Source: Flammeovirga kamogawensis | Lineage (GTDB): Bacteria > Bacteroidota > Bacteroidia > Cytophagales > Flammeovirgaceae | NCBI RefSeq assembly: GCF_018736065.1 | Contig: NZ_CP076128.1 | Span: forward strand, 3,325,501-3,389,500 | Reading direction: 5' to 3' | DNA length: 64,000 nt | Shown: piece after piece, positions 53,017 through 62,254 of the stretch | Position numbering within the stretch: position 1 is the first letter of the stretch | How the letters are laid out: every line of letters begins with the position of its first letter | Notes under the pieces: model-generated | Databases searched by the model: none | What the model was told of the DNA's origin: nothing | The model's input: only the letters and a program-made list of their open reading frames with translations | Translations under genes and position numbers: made by a program

Positions 53017-56000
53017 ATGTTAGGTTCAATAACCAAGGCATTCTCTAAGATTTTTGGAACAAAATCGGAAAGAGATTTAAAAGAAATTAGACCTTATTTA
53101 GCTAAAATTGATGCAGAGTACAAAAAACTTTCATCAATTTCAGATAACGAATTGAGAGCAAAAACAGCTTATTTCATCGATTATATCGAGAAAGGGCTTG
53201 CTAGCATAGACGAAGAAATTACGTCTTTACAAGAATCGGTTGATAACGATCCAAAACTAGATCTTGCATTTAAAGACAAAGCTTTCAAAGATATTGATAA
53301 GCTTAAAAATGATCGTAACGACAAATTAGAAGAAATCTTAATGGATCTTTTACCTCAAGCATTTGCTGTAGTAAAAGAAACAGGTAGAAGATATACAGAA
53401 AATAAAAAAATAAGTGTAACTGCTTCTGATTATGATCGTGAGATGGCCGTTAAATACGGTAATATCACTATTGACGGAGACACTGCTACTTGGGCAAATG
53501 TTTGGCTAGCTGCAGGTGTTGAAGTAGAATGGAACATGATTCATTACGATGTACAGTTACTAGGTGGTATTTTCTTACACCAAGGTAAAGTAGGTGAAAT
53601 GATGACAGGTGAAGGTAAAACTTTAGTTGGAACATTACCTGCATACCTTAATGCTTTAGCAAAAAGAGGGGTTCACGTTGTAACAGTAAACGATTACCTA
53701 GCAAAACGTGACTCGGAGTGGAATGCACCGTTATTTCAATTCCACGGTCTTTCTGTAGATTGTATTGATAAGCATCAACCAAACTCAGAAGAAAGACGAT
53801 TGGCTTACAGAGCTGATATTACATATGGTACAAACAACGAATTTGGTTTTGACTACCTACGTGATAACATGGCTCGTGATAAAGATGATTTAGTTCAAAG
53901 AGAACATCATTTTGCCATGATTGATGAGGTCGATTCTGTTTTAATTGATGATGCTAGAACACCATTGATTATTTCTGGACCTGTACCAAAAGGAGATCAA
54001 CAAGAAGAATTTGGTGAGTTAAGACCAAAAGTTCAACATTTAGTTGATGAGCAGCGTAAGCAAACTCAAAAAATGCTGAATGATGCCAAAAAGTTAATCA
54101 AAGATGGTAATAAGGCTGAAGGTGGTCTTCAACTTCTTAGAGCACATAGATCTCTTCCTAAATATAAACCTTTGATTAAGTTTTTAGGTGAGGAAGGAAT
54201 GAAACAATTACTTCAAAAAGTTGAAGGGGAGTACATGGCGGACAACAACCGTAGAATGCCAGAAGCAGACGAGCCTTTATTGTTTGTAATTGAAGAAAAA
54301 AATAACAGCGTAGAATTAACAGAAAAGGGTATTGCATCTGTGACAGGAGCAAATACACCAGATTTCTTTATTCTTCCTGACTTAGCGACAGGAATAGGCA
54401 AAATTGAGCAAGACGAAAATAAGTCTGACGAAGAGAAAGTAGAAGCAAAGGATGCTTTAATAGCAGAATTTGATACTAAATCTCAGCGTATTCACTTGAT
54501 GAAGCAATTATTAAAAGCCTATACGTTATTTGAAAAAGATGTAGATTACATCTTAGTAGATAACAAGGTTAAAATTGTAGATGAGCAAACTGGTCGTGTT
54601 ATGGAAGGTCGTCGTTATTCTGACGGTTTACACCAAGCACTAGAAGCAAAAGAGAATGTGAAGATCGAAGATGCTACACAAACTTATGCTACAGTAACTC
54701 TGCAAAACTACTTCCGTATGTACCACAAACTAACTGGTATGACTGGTACTGCCGAAACGGAAGCTGGTGAATTCTGGGAAATCTATGAATTAGATGTAGT
54801 AACAGTTCCTACGCACCGTCCGATTGTTCGTGATGATAGAGAGGATTATGTATACAAAACAGTAAGAGAGAAATTTAATGCTGTTGCAGAGGAAGTACAA
54901 AAATTAGTAGAAGCAAAACGTCCGGTTCTTGTTGGTACTACATCTGTAGAAAACTCTGAAATTATGTCTCGTATGTTAAAAATGAGAGGCATAGAGCACC
55001 AAGTATTAAATGCAAAACAACATGGCCGCGAAGCAGATGTTGTTGCAAGAGCAGGTCAACCTGGCACAGTAACAATTGCAACAAACATGGCTGGTCGTGG
55101 TACAGATATTAAATTACCAGTAGAAGTAAAAGATGCAGGTGGTTTAGCAATTATTGGTACAGCACGTCACGAATCTCGTCGTGTAGACCGTCAGTTAAGA
55201 GGTCGTTCTGGTCGTCAAGGTGATCCAGGATCAACTCAATTCTTCGTTTCTTTAGAAGATAATTTGATGCGTTTATTCGGTTCAGAACGTATTGCAGGTA
55301 TCATGGATAGATTAGGTCTTCAAGAAGGCGAAGTGATTCAGCACTCTATGATTACAAAATCTATTGAAAGAGCACAACGAAAAGTAGAAGAAAATAACTT
55401 TGCTATTCGTAAACGTCTTTTAGAATATGATGATGTAATGAATTACCAAAGAGAAGTAATTTACCGTCGTCGTAGAAATGCACTTTTCGGAGAGCGTTTA
55501 CAAGTAGATGTAATGAACTCTTTCTATGATGTTGCTACTGTAATTTCAGAAACTCACGTAGGAAACTATGAAGGATTCAAGTTAGATGCTTTAAAAGTAC
55601 TTGGAATCTCAACTGCTATTGCAGAAGAGGGTTTCCATCAATTAAATGAAGAGCATTTAACTCAAGAATTATATAAAGAGGCTTTAACGCATTATAAAGA
55701 AAAGAATGCATTACTTTGGGAGAAAGCAAAACCTGTTTTCGAAAAAGTAAAAGCAGAAAGAGGTGGTGTGGTTGAGAATATTGTGATTCCATTTACAGAT
55801 GGTCATAAAATGTTCCAAGTGCATGTAAACCTTGAAAAAGCTTTAGAAACAGATGGTGAAACAGTAGTTTCTGCATTAGAGCAAAGTGTAACTTTAGCAG
55901 TGATTGACCATTTATGGAAAGATCATTTGCGTGAGATGGATGAGTTGAAACAACAAGTTCAGAACGCTGTTCACGAACAAAAAGATCCTTTATTAATCTA

Positions 56001-56394
56001 TAAATTTGAATCTTTTGAGTTGTTCAAGTCATTTTTAGCAGAAGTAAATGATGAGATTATTACTTTCTTATCAAAAGGACGTATTCCTGTTCAGGAGCAG
56101 CCTCCTATGCCAGCACCTCCTCCAATGCCAAAACGAAATGAGCCAAAAGTAACTGCAAATAAAGCAGAAGCAGGTTCGGCATTAGGTCAAGCAGCATCTC
56201 CACAAGGTGCAGATATTCCTGAAGCACCAAAAGCTCCTGTAGAAGTAGTGAAACCTCGTCATAGCGAAAAAAGTTATCAGCGTAATGATAGAGTAACTGC
56301 TAAATATAAAGATGGAACAGTTAAAAAAGACGTGAAATTCAAATCTGTTGAAAATGACGTTTTAAATGGAGCTTGCGTGATTATCGAAGGTTAA
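53017..56394 (+). CDS. secA: Preprotein translocase ATPase SecA
   Basis: Motor of the Sec pathway, 1125 aa, long as in other Bacteroidota because of insertions in the N-terminal half (about residues 40-90 and 330-480). Walker A TGEGKT (197-202) in MMTGEGKTLVGTLPAYLNALA, DEAD-like DEVDSVLIDDARTPLIISG, and motifs VLVGTTSVENSE, NMAGRGTDIKL and RQLRGRSGRQGDPGS are all present. The tail is Pro/Ala-rich and then YQRNDRVTAKYKDG...VIIEG; it has no Cys-rich zinc motif, so SecB binding would need another route. Confidence 0.98.
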   Translation: MLGSITKAFSKIFGTKSERDLKEIRPYLAKIDAEYKKLSSISDNELRAKTAYFIDYIEKGLASIDEEITSLQESVDNDPKLDLAFKDKAFKDIDKLKNDRNDKLEEILMDLLPQAFAVVKETGRRYTENKKISVTASDYDREMAVKYGNITIDGDTATWANVWLAAGVEVEWNMIHYDVQLLGGIFLHQGKVGEMMTGEGKTLVGTLPAYLNALAKRGVHVVTVNDYLAKRDSEWNAPLFQFHGLSVDCIDKHQPNSEERRLAYRADITYGTNNEFGFDYLRDNMARDKDDLVQREHHFAMIDEVDSVLIDDARTPLIISGPVPKGDQQEEFGELRPKVQHLVDEQRKQTQKMLNDAKKLIKDGNKAEGGLQLLRAHRSLPKYKPLIKFLGEEGMKQLLQKVEGEYMADNNRRMPEADEPLLFVIEEKNNSVELTEKGIASVTGANTPDFFILPDLATGIGKIEQDENKSDEEKVEAKDALIAEFDTKSQRIHLMKQLLKAYTLFEKDVDYILVDNKVKIVDEQTGRVMEGRRYSDGLHQALEAKENVKIEDATQTYATVTLQNYFRMYHKLTGMTGTAETEAGEFWEIYELDVVTVPTHRPIVRDDREDYVYKTVREKFNAVAEEVQKLVEAKRPVLVGTTSVENSEIMSRMLKMRGIEHQVLNAKQHGREADVVARAGQPGTVTIATNMAGRGTDIKLPVEVKDAGGLAIIGTARHESRRVDRQLRGRSGRQGDPGSTQFFVSLEDNLMRLFGSERIAGIMDRLGLQEGEVIQHSMITKSIERAQRKVEENNFAIRKRLLEYDDVMNYQREVIYRRRRNALFGERLQVDVMNSFYDVATVISETHVGNYEGFKLDALKVLGISTAIAEEGFHQLNEEHLTQELYKEALTHYKEKNALLWEKAKPVFEKVKAERGGVVENIVIPFTDGHKMFQVHVNLEKALETDGETVVSALEQSVTLAVIDHLWKDHLREMDELKQQVQNAVHEQKDPLLIYKFESFELFKSFLAEVNDEIITFLSKGRIPVQEQPPMPAPPPMPKRNEPKVTANKAEAGSALGQAASPQGADIPEAPKAPVEVVKPRHSEKSYQRNDRVTAKYKDGTVKKDVKFKSVENDVLNGACVIIEG

Positions 56395-56421
56395 TCAAAA
56401 GTAAGTTTTGAAATAATTAAG

Positions 56422-56457
56422 GAGGGTATCTTAAAATCATTTAAGGTATCCTCTTTT
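56422..56457 (+). terminator. Terminator of secA
   Basis: GAGGGTATCTTAA (56422-56434) pairs with TTAAGGTATCCTC (56441-56453) with two wobbles, followed by TTTTC. Confidence 0.7.
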
Positions 56458-56515
56458 CATTATTTTACTTTTTAATAAAATGCTTAACTTTGGCGTTCAT
56501 AACATTTAAATAAAA

Positions 56516-57094
56516 ATGAAACTATTAATAAAGTACACTCTTCTAGTTGTTTTGATGAGTACATTTGCATGTAAGCCATCGCAAACTGCAAGTACAAAAA
56601 CATCAGTAGAGTTAATTGATTCAGATTTATCTGCTTATATGCCAAAAGCAGAGATAAAAGATGATACTGCAACAATTCCCCAAGACAATGCGGTATCTGA
56701 TGATAATGACTTACCTGAAGGTTATGTTAATTCTGAAGTTGATTCAGTATTAGCACACCTATCTGCAAGAGATTTAGGAGGTGTTCCAGTATATAGAATA
56801 TTGGTTTACTCAGGTAGAGAAAGAAGTAGAGCAGAAGATATAGTCTACAACCTTAGACATCAATTTGGTAACTACGAAGTAGAATTAACTTTTGAGCAGC
56901 CAAACTATAAAGTTAGAGCAGGTTATTATTTTGATAGATTAACAGCTCATGGTGTTCACACATCTATTAAAAAGAAATATAAATCAGCATTTTTAATTCA
57001 AGAAAAAATGAATGTTGATGAAATCTCTAGAAGAATAAAAAGAGCGAATGACGCAAAAGAAGCAGCTTTAGGTTCTTTAGATGAAGATAAATAA
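56516..57094 (+). CDS. SPOR-like lipoprotein
   Basis: 192 aa with a lipoprotein signal (LLVVLMSTFAC). An acidic, disordered linker (about 30-80) leads to a domain with the SPOR pattern: YRILVYSGRERSRAEDIVYNL...YEVELTFEQPNYKVRAGYYFDRL. SPOR domains bind peptidoglycan stripped of stem peptides, often at division sites. Conservation is moderate, so the exact role is inferred. A TAACTTTG -7-like box is at 56485-56492, 23 nt before the ATG. Confidence 0.75.
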   Translation: MKLLIKYTLLVVLMSTFACKPSQTASTKTSVELIDSDLSAYMPKAEIKDDTATIPQDNAVSDDNDLPEGYVNSEVDSVLAHLSARDLGGVPVYRILVYSGRERSRAEDIVYNLRHQFGNYEVELTFEQPNYKVRAGYYFDRLTAHGVHTSIKKKYKSAFLIQEKMNVDEISRRIKRANDAKEAALGSLDEDK

Positions 57095-57115
57095 TAGTTA
57101 TCTTTTGAATTAAAG

Positions 57116-57152
57116 AAAGAGCGATAAGGTTTATATTACTTTATCGCTCTTT
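57116..57152. terminator. Bidirectional terminator
   Basis: AAAGAGCGATAA (57116-57127) / TTATCGCTCTTT (57141-57152), perfect 12-bp stem between two converging genes. Confidence 0.8.
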
Positions 57153-57157
57153 TTATT

Positions 57158-58036
57158 TTATTTTTTCTTTGTACTGCTTTTAATTGTTGCAGCAATATCA
57201 TCCCAAACAGGACCCGGAATTGTATCTAAATGATTAAACTCTCCAGCACCTTTAAGCCATTCTCCTCCGTCAATAGTCACTACTTCACCATTTACATAAG
57301 CAGAAAAATCTGACATTAAATACGCCGCTAAATTGGCTAATTCTTGATGTTCTCCAACTCTACCAACAGGTACTTTACCTGCTTCATCAAATTGTTTTCT
57401 AAGATTTTCAGGAAATAAACGGTCCCATGCACCTTTGGTAGGAAAAGGACCTGGAGCAATTGCATTAGATCGAATACCATATTTAGCCCATTCTACAGCT
57501 AATGATCTAGTAAGTGCTAGAACACCTGCTTTTGATACAGCAGAAGGAACAACATACCCTGACCCTGTAGATGCATAAGTAGTAACAATATTTAGCATTA
57601 CTCCTTTATCTCCATTTGCAATCCAATGTTTACCTATAGCCAAAGTAAAGTAATAAGTACCTTGCAAAACAATATCAACAATTGTATCAAATGCTTTGTG
57701 GCTTAAACGTTCTGTTGGACTAATAAAGTTACCCGCAGCATTATTTAATAAGCCATCAATTTTCCCAAACTTGTTGGCTGTTTGTTCAATTACATTTTCA
57801 ATCTGATCATACTTTCTTACGTCGCAAACAACGTAGAAAGGTCTTTTGCCAGTTACTTCTTCTAACTCATTGGCTGCAGCCTCAAGTTTTTCTTCTTTTC
57901 TAGAACAAATTGTAACATTTGCACCAAGCTCTAGAAAATATTTCGTCATAGATTTTCCTAGGCCTGTGGCTCCTCCAGTAACAATATATGTTTTACCAGA
58001 AAGAGCGTCATCTCTTAGCATTGGTTTGTTGTACAT
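57158..58036 (-). CDS. SDR oxidoreductase, 2,4-dienoyl-CoA reductase type
   Basis: 292 aa. NADP(H)-binding TGGATGLG (20-27) and NNAAG (98-102). The segment NNAAGNFISPTERLS is nearly the same as in mitochondrial 2,4-dienoyl-CoA reductase (DECR1). The DECR catalytic set is conserved: Tyr154 in VTTYASTGSG, Ser165 and Lys169 in VPSAVSKAG, instead of the usual SDR YxxxK. The end VTIDGGEWLKGAGEFNHL also fits. It should reduce dienoyl-CoA intermediates in unsaturated fatty-acid beta-oxidation. Stand-alone gene. Confidence 0.88.
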   Translation of the reverse strand: MYNKPMLRDDALSGKTYIVTGGATGLGKSMTKYFLELGANVTICSRKEEKLEAAANELEEVTGKRPFYVVCDVRKYDQIENVIEQTANKFGKIDGLLNNAAGNFISPTERLSHKAFDTIVDIVLQGTYYFTLAIGKHWIANGDKGVMLNIVTTYASTGSGYVVPSAVSKAGVLALTRSLAVEWAKYGIRSNAIAPGPFPTKGAWDRLFPENLRKQFDEAGKVPVGRVGEHQELANLAAYLMSDFSAYVNGEVVTIDGGEWLKGAGEFNHLDTIPGPVWDDIAATIKSSTKKK

Positions 58037-58195
58037 GCTTTATTGGTTTGTGTGTTTATAAATTGGTAGAACTAATATAGTAATGAGATTTGATATAATG
58101 AATACTAAATCACTTATTTAAATTATAATAAAGGGTTATCTCTATAAAAGATTATGCTTACATTTATCAAGTAACCTTTATCAGATCAATTAATA

Positions 58196-59320
58196 ATGAG
58201 ATTATTCTTTATAAATAAAAAAGACTTTGATATAGATAAGTTAAATACCAAGGAAGAAAGAATGCGTTTAGTACGAGATATCGTCGTACTGAATATTATT
58301 TTGTTCCAAATGCTTTGGTTGGCTTTTAATTCTCTCTATTCAACACAAATTTTCAAAGACTTTCTAGATTTAATATCCGTAGACTTTACAAGACTTTATG
58401 GAAAATATATTTATGAAAACTTCGAAATTGTAGAATTGTTCTTTTCTACTTTTTATCTCTTAGAGTTCTTTCAGTCTTGGTATGAATCATATAAGGATAA
58501 ACAATTTGCCAAATGGTATTTTTATCCTTTTGTTTATTTCTACGACTTTATTGGTAGTTTTCCAGGTATGCATGTTTTTCGTTTGTTTAGAGTTTTTGCT
58601 CTATTAGCAAGATGGCACAAGTTGCAGGTTATCAACTTAGAAAACTTAGGGTTGGTGAGAACAGCCTTACATGTAAAAGAAGTTGTTGTAGAAGAAATCT
58701 CTGATGCTGTTGTTATTAATGTATTAGAAAGTGTAAAAGATGAATTAAGTTCTGGAGGTTATGCGAACCAGAAATTTATGTCTGATGTAGTAAAACCTTA
58801 TCAAGAAAACCTTTCAATATGGATATCTAGAAAAGTAATGCATGCAATGCAAGAAACATATTCTAATAGGCAGCAGGTATTAGAACAATATGTTTCTGTA
58901 TTGATAGAGGATGCTGTAAAGAATAATGATGAAATGAAAGATATCAAGAAAGTACCAATTGTAGGTGATTATGCATCATCAAGATTGGAAGATGCTATTT
59001 CAGATATCGTTTATAAAGTAATAAATGATTTATTTGAAGATATTGCCTCAGAACGGAACGAAGAGGTACTAAAAGAAGTTGTTTATGAAATAATGGAAGG
59101 AATGCTATTTTCTAAAACAAAAGATGAAAATGGTAAACTTGTTCAAGAGCTCGGAAGTACTATTCTAGATGCTGTAATTTCTAGAGTAAGTGTAAAACAA
59201 TGGCAGATGAGAGAGAAAATGTGGGAAGATGAAAAACAAAAAGATTTAGAAGAAAAAAGAAAGCATAGAGAACAGATGACGCAACAAAATCAGATGCAAT
59301 CTAAAGACTCTATGAAATAA
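58196..59320 (+). CDS. Voltage-sensor-like four-helix membrane protein with long cytoplasmic tail
   Basis: 374 aa; no named family recognised with certainty. Four hydrophobic helices are followed by a soluble helical tail. They look like S1-S4 of an ion-channel voltage sensor: S1 about 26-47; S2 about 75-95 with Glu80 and Glu90; S3 about 105-122 with Asp117 in YFYDFIGSFP; S4 about 126-142, VFRLFRVFALLARWHK, with Arg129, Arg132 and Arg139. No pore helices or selectivity filter follow. The tail (150-374) is amphipathic and ends in a highly charged coiled coil. Function unknown. Confidence 0.6.
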   Translation: MRLFFINKKDFDIDKLNTKEERMRLVRDIVVLNIILFQMLWLAFNSLYSTQIFKDFLDLISVDFTRLYGKYIYENFEIVELFFSTFYLLEFFQSWYESYKDKQFAKWYFYPFVYFYDFIGSFPGMHVFRLFRVFALLARWHKLQVINLENLGLVRTALHVKEVVVEEISDAVVINVLESVKDELSSGGYANQKFMSDVVKPYQENLSIWISRKVMHAMQETYSNRQQVLEQYVSVLIEDAVKNNDEMKDIKKVPIVGDYASSRLEDAISDIVYKVINDLFEDIASERNEEVLKEVVYEIMEGMLFSKTKDENGKLVQELGSTILDAVISRVSVKQWQMREKMWEDEKQKDLEEKRKHREQMTQQNQMQSKDSMK

Positions 59321-59370
59321 TCTAATAAATTTTACTAATTTGCGAAAGTTGTTTAAACGAATTTTATATC

Positions 59371-59694
59371 ATGAATTGGAATCAATTAACAGAAGTCTCT
59401 GAACTCGATAATTTATTAGAACTTTCTAAGAAACAAAAAGTAGCAATACTTAAGCACTCAACACGCTGTTCTATAAGTTCTATGGCTTTAAATAGATTAG
59501 AAAGAGCTTGGCAAGATGATAATGGCATTGCACCTTATTATTTAGATTTAATCAGATATAGAGATGTATCTAATGCTATTGCTTCAAAATTTGGAGTAGA
59601 GCATCAGTCTCCTCAGGTTATTGTTCTTGAAAACGGAAAAGTAACTTATACAGGATCTCATATGGGGATCTCCTACGCAGATATCGTAGCTTAA
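59371..59694 (+). CDS. ytxJ: YtxJ-type monothiol bacilliredoxin
   Basis: 107-aa thioredoxin-fold protein of the YtxJ (DUF2847) family, linked to bacillithiol redox control. Redox-active Cys33 is in ILKHSTRCSISSMAL (TRCSIS motif). The fold end HQSPQVIVLENGKVTYTGSH carries the cis-Pro. It is 24 nt upstream of bshA on the same strand, which supports the bacillithiol assignment. Confidence 0.93.
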   Translation: MNWNQLTEVSELDNLLELSKKQKVAILKHSTRCSISSMALNRLERAWQDDNGIAPYYLDLIRYRDVSNAIASKFGVEHQSPQVIVLENGKVTYTGSHMGISYADIVA

Positions 59695-59718
59695 TTTTCA
59701 ACTTCAGCATATATAAAC

Positions 59719-60858
59719 GTGAAAATTGGTATAATTTGTTATCCTACATACGGAGGTAGTGGGGTAGTAGCAACAGAGTTAGGAAAGTGCTTGGCATCTC
59801 AATTGGGACACGAAGTACATTTCATAACATATGATCAACCGACGAGATTAGATTTTTTTGATGAAAATATCTACTATCATAAAGTTGACATTAAGACTTA
59901 TCCATTATTTAAATATCCTCCTTATGAGTTAGCATTAACCAGTAAGATGGTTGAAGTAGCTGAATCTGAACAATTAGATGTATTACATGCTCATTATGCA
60001 ATTCCTCACGCATCTGCAGCATATACAGCCAAACAAATCTTAGCCAAAAAGGGAATAAATATGCCAGTAGTTACAACACTACATGGTACAGATGTTACTC
60101 TTGTTGGTAAAGATGATAGTTTAGGACCTGTTGTTGCTTTTTCTATAGATGAATCTGATTGTGTAACATCAGTATCAGAAAGTTTAAAAGAAGAAACGTA
60201 CCAATATTTTGATCTTACTACTGATATTAAAGTAGTTCCTAACTTTGTAGATCTAAATAGGTTTACAAAACATAAAAAAGATCATTTTAAAAAAGCAATT
60301 TGTCCTGATGGAGAAAAACTTTTGATTCACGTATCAAACATGCGAGAAGTTAAAAGAGCTGATGATGCTTTAGAGATTTTTAAAAGGGTAAGAGAAAAAA
60401 TACCTTGTAAACTTTTAATGGTTGGTGACGGACCTGAACGTGCTCGTTTAGAAGAAAAATGCTATGAATTACGTACTTGTAATGATGTGCGTTTCTTAGG
60501 TAAGTTAGCAGAAGTAGAAGAAATTTTATCTGTTGCAGATTTGTTCCTTATGCCTTCAGAAAAAGAAAGTTTTGGACTTGCTGCTTTAGAAGCAATGGCT
60601 TGCGAAGTGCCTGTAGTTTCTTCTAATGCAGGTGGTATACCAGAAGTCAATATCCAAGGGGTTACTGGTATGATGAGTAATGTTGGAGACGTTGAAGATA
60701 TGGCGAAGAATGCTTTATATATTTTAGATGATGAAAACCTTCCTCGCTTTAAAGAAAATGCATTAAAACAAGCACAACGTTTTAATATAGAAGAGATTTG
60801 CCCTCAATACGAAGAAGTTTATAAGGAAGCAATAGAGAAATCAAAGGCAAACTTTTAA
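59719..60858 (+). CDS. bshA: N-acetyl-alpha-D-glucosaminyl L-malate synthase
   Basis: First step of bacillithiol synthesis: transfers GlcNAc from UDP-GlcNAc to L-malate. 379-aa GT4-family glycosyltransferase, GT-B fold. Start KIGIICYPTYGGSGVVATELG is diagnostic of BshA; HVSNMREVKRADD opens the C-terminal domain, and the GT4 E-x7-E appears as EKESFGLAALEAMA. Translation begins at GTG 59719. bshB and bshC are not in this window. Confidence 0.96.
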   Translation: MKIGIICYPTYGGSGVVATELGKCLASQLGHEVHFITYDQPTRLDFFDENIYYHKVDIKTYPLFKYPPYELALTSKMVEVAESEQLDVLHAHYAIPHASAAYTAKQILAKKGINMPVVTTLHGTDVTLVGKDDSLGPVVAFSIDESDCVTSVSESLKEETYQYFDLTTDIKVVPNFVDLNRFTKHKKDHFKKAICPDGEKLLIHVSNMREVKRADDALEIFKRVREKIPCKLLMVGDGPERARLEEKCYELRTCNDVRFLGKLAEVEEILSVADLFLMPSEKESFGLAALEAMACEVPVVSSNAGGIPEVNIQGVTGMMSNVGDVEDMAKNALYILDDENLPRFKENALKQAQRFNIEEICPQYEEVYKEAIEKSKANF

Positions 60859-60882
60859 TCAAATTGTAAGTGAGATTGCATA

Positions 60883-60923
60883 AAAAAAACCTAGTAATTG
60901 ATGAATAATTACTAGGTTTTTTT
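60883..60923. terminator. Bidirectional terminator between bshA and the cysteine desulfurase gene
   Basis: AAAACCTAGTAATT-type arms (60883-60899 and 60907-60923) form a long perfect stem flanked by A and T runs. Confidence 0.88.
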
Positions 60924-60940
60924 ATTAAAAATATTCTCTT

Positions 60941-62086
60941 CTAAGCTTCAATAAGACCTAGAATTTCTTTCAATTTACCAATAGTAATATCAATTTCTTC
61001 TTTCTTATTTTCTTTAGAGAAAGAAAAACGGATACTTGTACGTTCAGTATCTCCTCCAATACCAGCAATTACATGAGACCCTTGAGAGGCTCCACTACTG
61101 CAAGCACTACCACCAGAAACAGATATTTTTTGTAAATCTAAGGCAAATAGTAGCATGCTATTTTTTTCTGAAGGAGGGAAGCTTACATTTAGTACGGTAT
61201 ATAAACTGTTTTCTAAATCTGCACTCATTCCATTAAATTGAACATTATCAATATGTTCAATTAATTGCTCTTTCATGTATTGCTTCACATCTTTAATATG
61301 AGCAGTATGACTTTCCATTTGCTCTGTAGCAATGTCTAAGGCTTTTGCTAAACCAACAATACCCCATACATTTTCAGTACCAGAGCGAACTTCTCTTTCT
61401 TGTCCGCCACCTTCTATTAAAGCAGGCATTTGAGTACCTTTTTTTACATATAAAAAGCCACTTCCTTTAGGCCCATGAAATTTATGAGCAGCTCCAGCCA
61501 TTGAATGTACATGTAGATCTTTAACATCAACAGGAAAATGACCAATACTTTGAACAGTGTCTGAATGGAAATAAGCTCCTGCAGTCTTACAAAGTAGACC
61601 AACTTTCTTTATGTCAAGAATATTACCAATTTCATTATTGGCATGCATTAAAGTAACTAGAGTTTCTTCTCCTTTTTCTTGCAAAAGGTTTTCTAATTGT
61701 GATAAGTCTAAGTTCCCTTCTTTGTCACAATCTAAGAATATCAATTCTAAACCAAGGTCTTTAGAAAGATGTTCTGTTATATGTAAAACGGCATGGTGCT
61801 CTAACTTAGAAGTAATAATTCTTTTAAGTCCATAAGCTTTAACCAAACCTTTGATGGCTATATTATCAGATTCAGTACCTCCAGATGTAAAAATGATTTC
61901 TGATGGTAATGCATTAATTGCTTTTGCTATTTGTTTTCGAGCGCTCTCTAACATGGCTTTAGAAGCTCTACCGTGTGCATGGGTAGAAGATGGATTACCA
62001 TAAACAGAATCCATAACTTCAATCATAACTTCCTTAACTACAGGGTCTAAAGATGTGCTAGCAGCACTATCAAGATAAATGCTCAT
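60941..62086 (-). CDS. Cysteine desulfurase (NifS/IscS type)
   Basis: PLP enzyme that releases sulfur from cysteine as a persulfide for Fe-S clusters and thiolated cofactors. About 381 aa from the ATG at 62086 (MSIYLDSAAST). A longer frame to 62170 would read through the glmM terminator and is rejected. Motifs: GNPSSTHAHGR, SGGTESDN, PLP Lys in GAAHKFHGPKG, and the sulfur-carrying Cys in GGSACSSGASQGSHV. The short active-site loop groups it with class I (NifS/IscS). No iscU or other isc gene adjacent. Confidence 0.95.
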   Translation of the reverse strand: MSIYLDSAASTSLDPVVKEVMIEVMDSVYGNPSSTHAHGRASKAMLESARKQIAKAINALPSEIIFTSGGTESDNIAIKGLVKAYGLKRIITSKLEHHAVLHITEHLSKDLGLELIFLDCDKEGNLDLSQLENLLQEKGEETLVTLMHANNEIGNILDIKKVGLLCKTAGAYFHSDTVQSIGHFPVDVKDLHVHSMAGAAHKFHGPKGSGFLYVKKGTQMPALIEGGGQEREVRSGTENVWGIVGLAKALDIATEQMESHTAHIKDVKQYMKEQLIEHIDNVQFNGMSADLENSLYTVLNVSFPPSEKNSMLLFALDLQKISVSGGSACSSGASQGSHVIAGIGGDTERTSIRFSFSKENKKEEIDITIGKLKEILGLIEA

Positions 62087-62152
62087 ATATGTTTTATTTA
62101 GAATTGGTTGGTATGCGAAAGTTTTAGACATTCCAAAGAATGCAAAGTATAT

Positions 62153-62186
62153 AAAAAAACGGACAATCATAAGAGATTGTCCGTTT
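62153..62186 (-). terminator. Terminator of glmM
   Basis: AAACGGACAATC (62157-62168) / GATTGTCCGTTT (62175-62186), perfect 12-bp stem with a minus-strand T run (62153-62159). Confidence 0.88.
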
Positions 62187-62254
62187 GATTAGAATATATT
62201 ATGAAATTGATTATCAGTGATTTATGTGTTTATAAATCAATGTAATAAATTTAA

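Noticed and set aside
62087-62170. 28-codon N-terminal extension of the cysteine desulfurase
   Set aside because: It would be translated from within the glmM terminator; MSIYLDSAAST is the family start.
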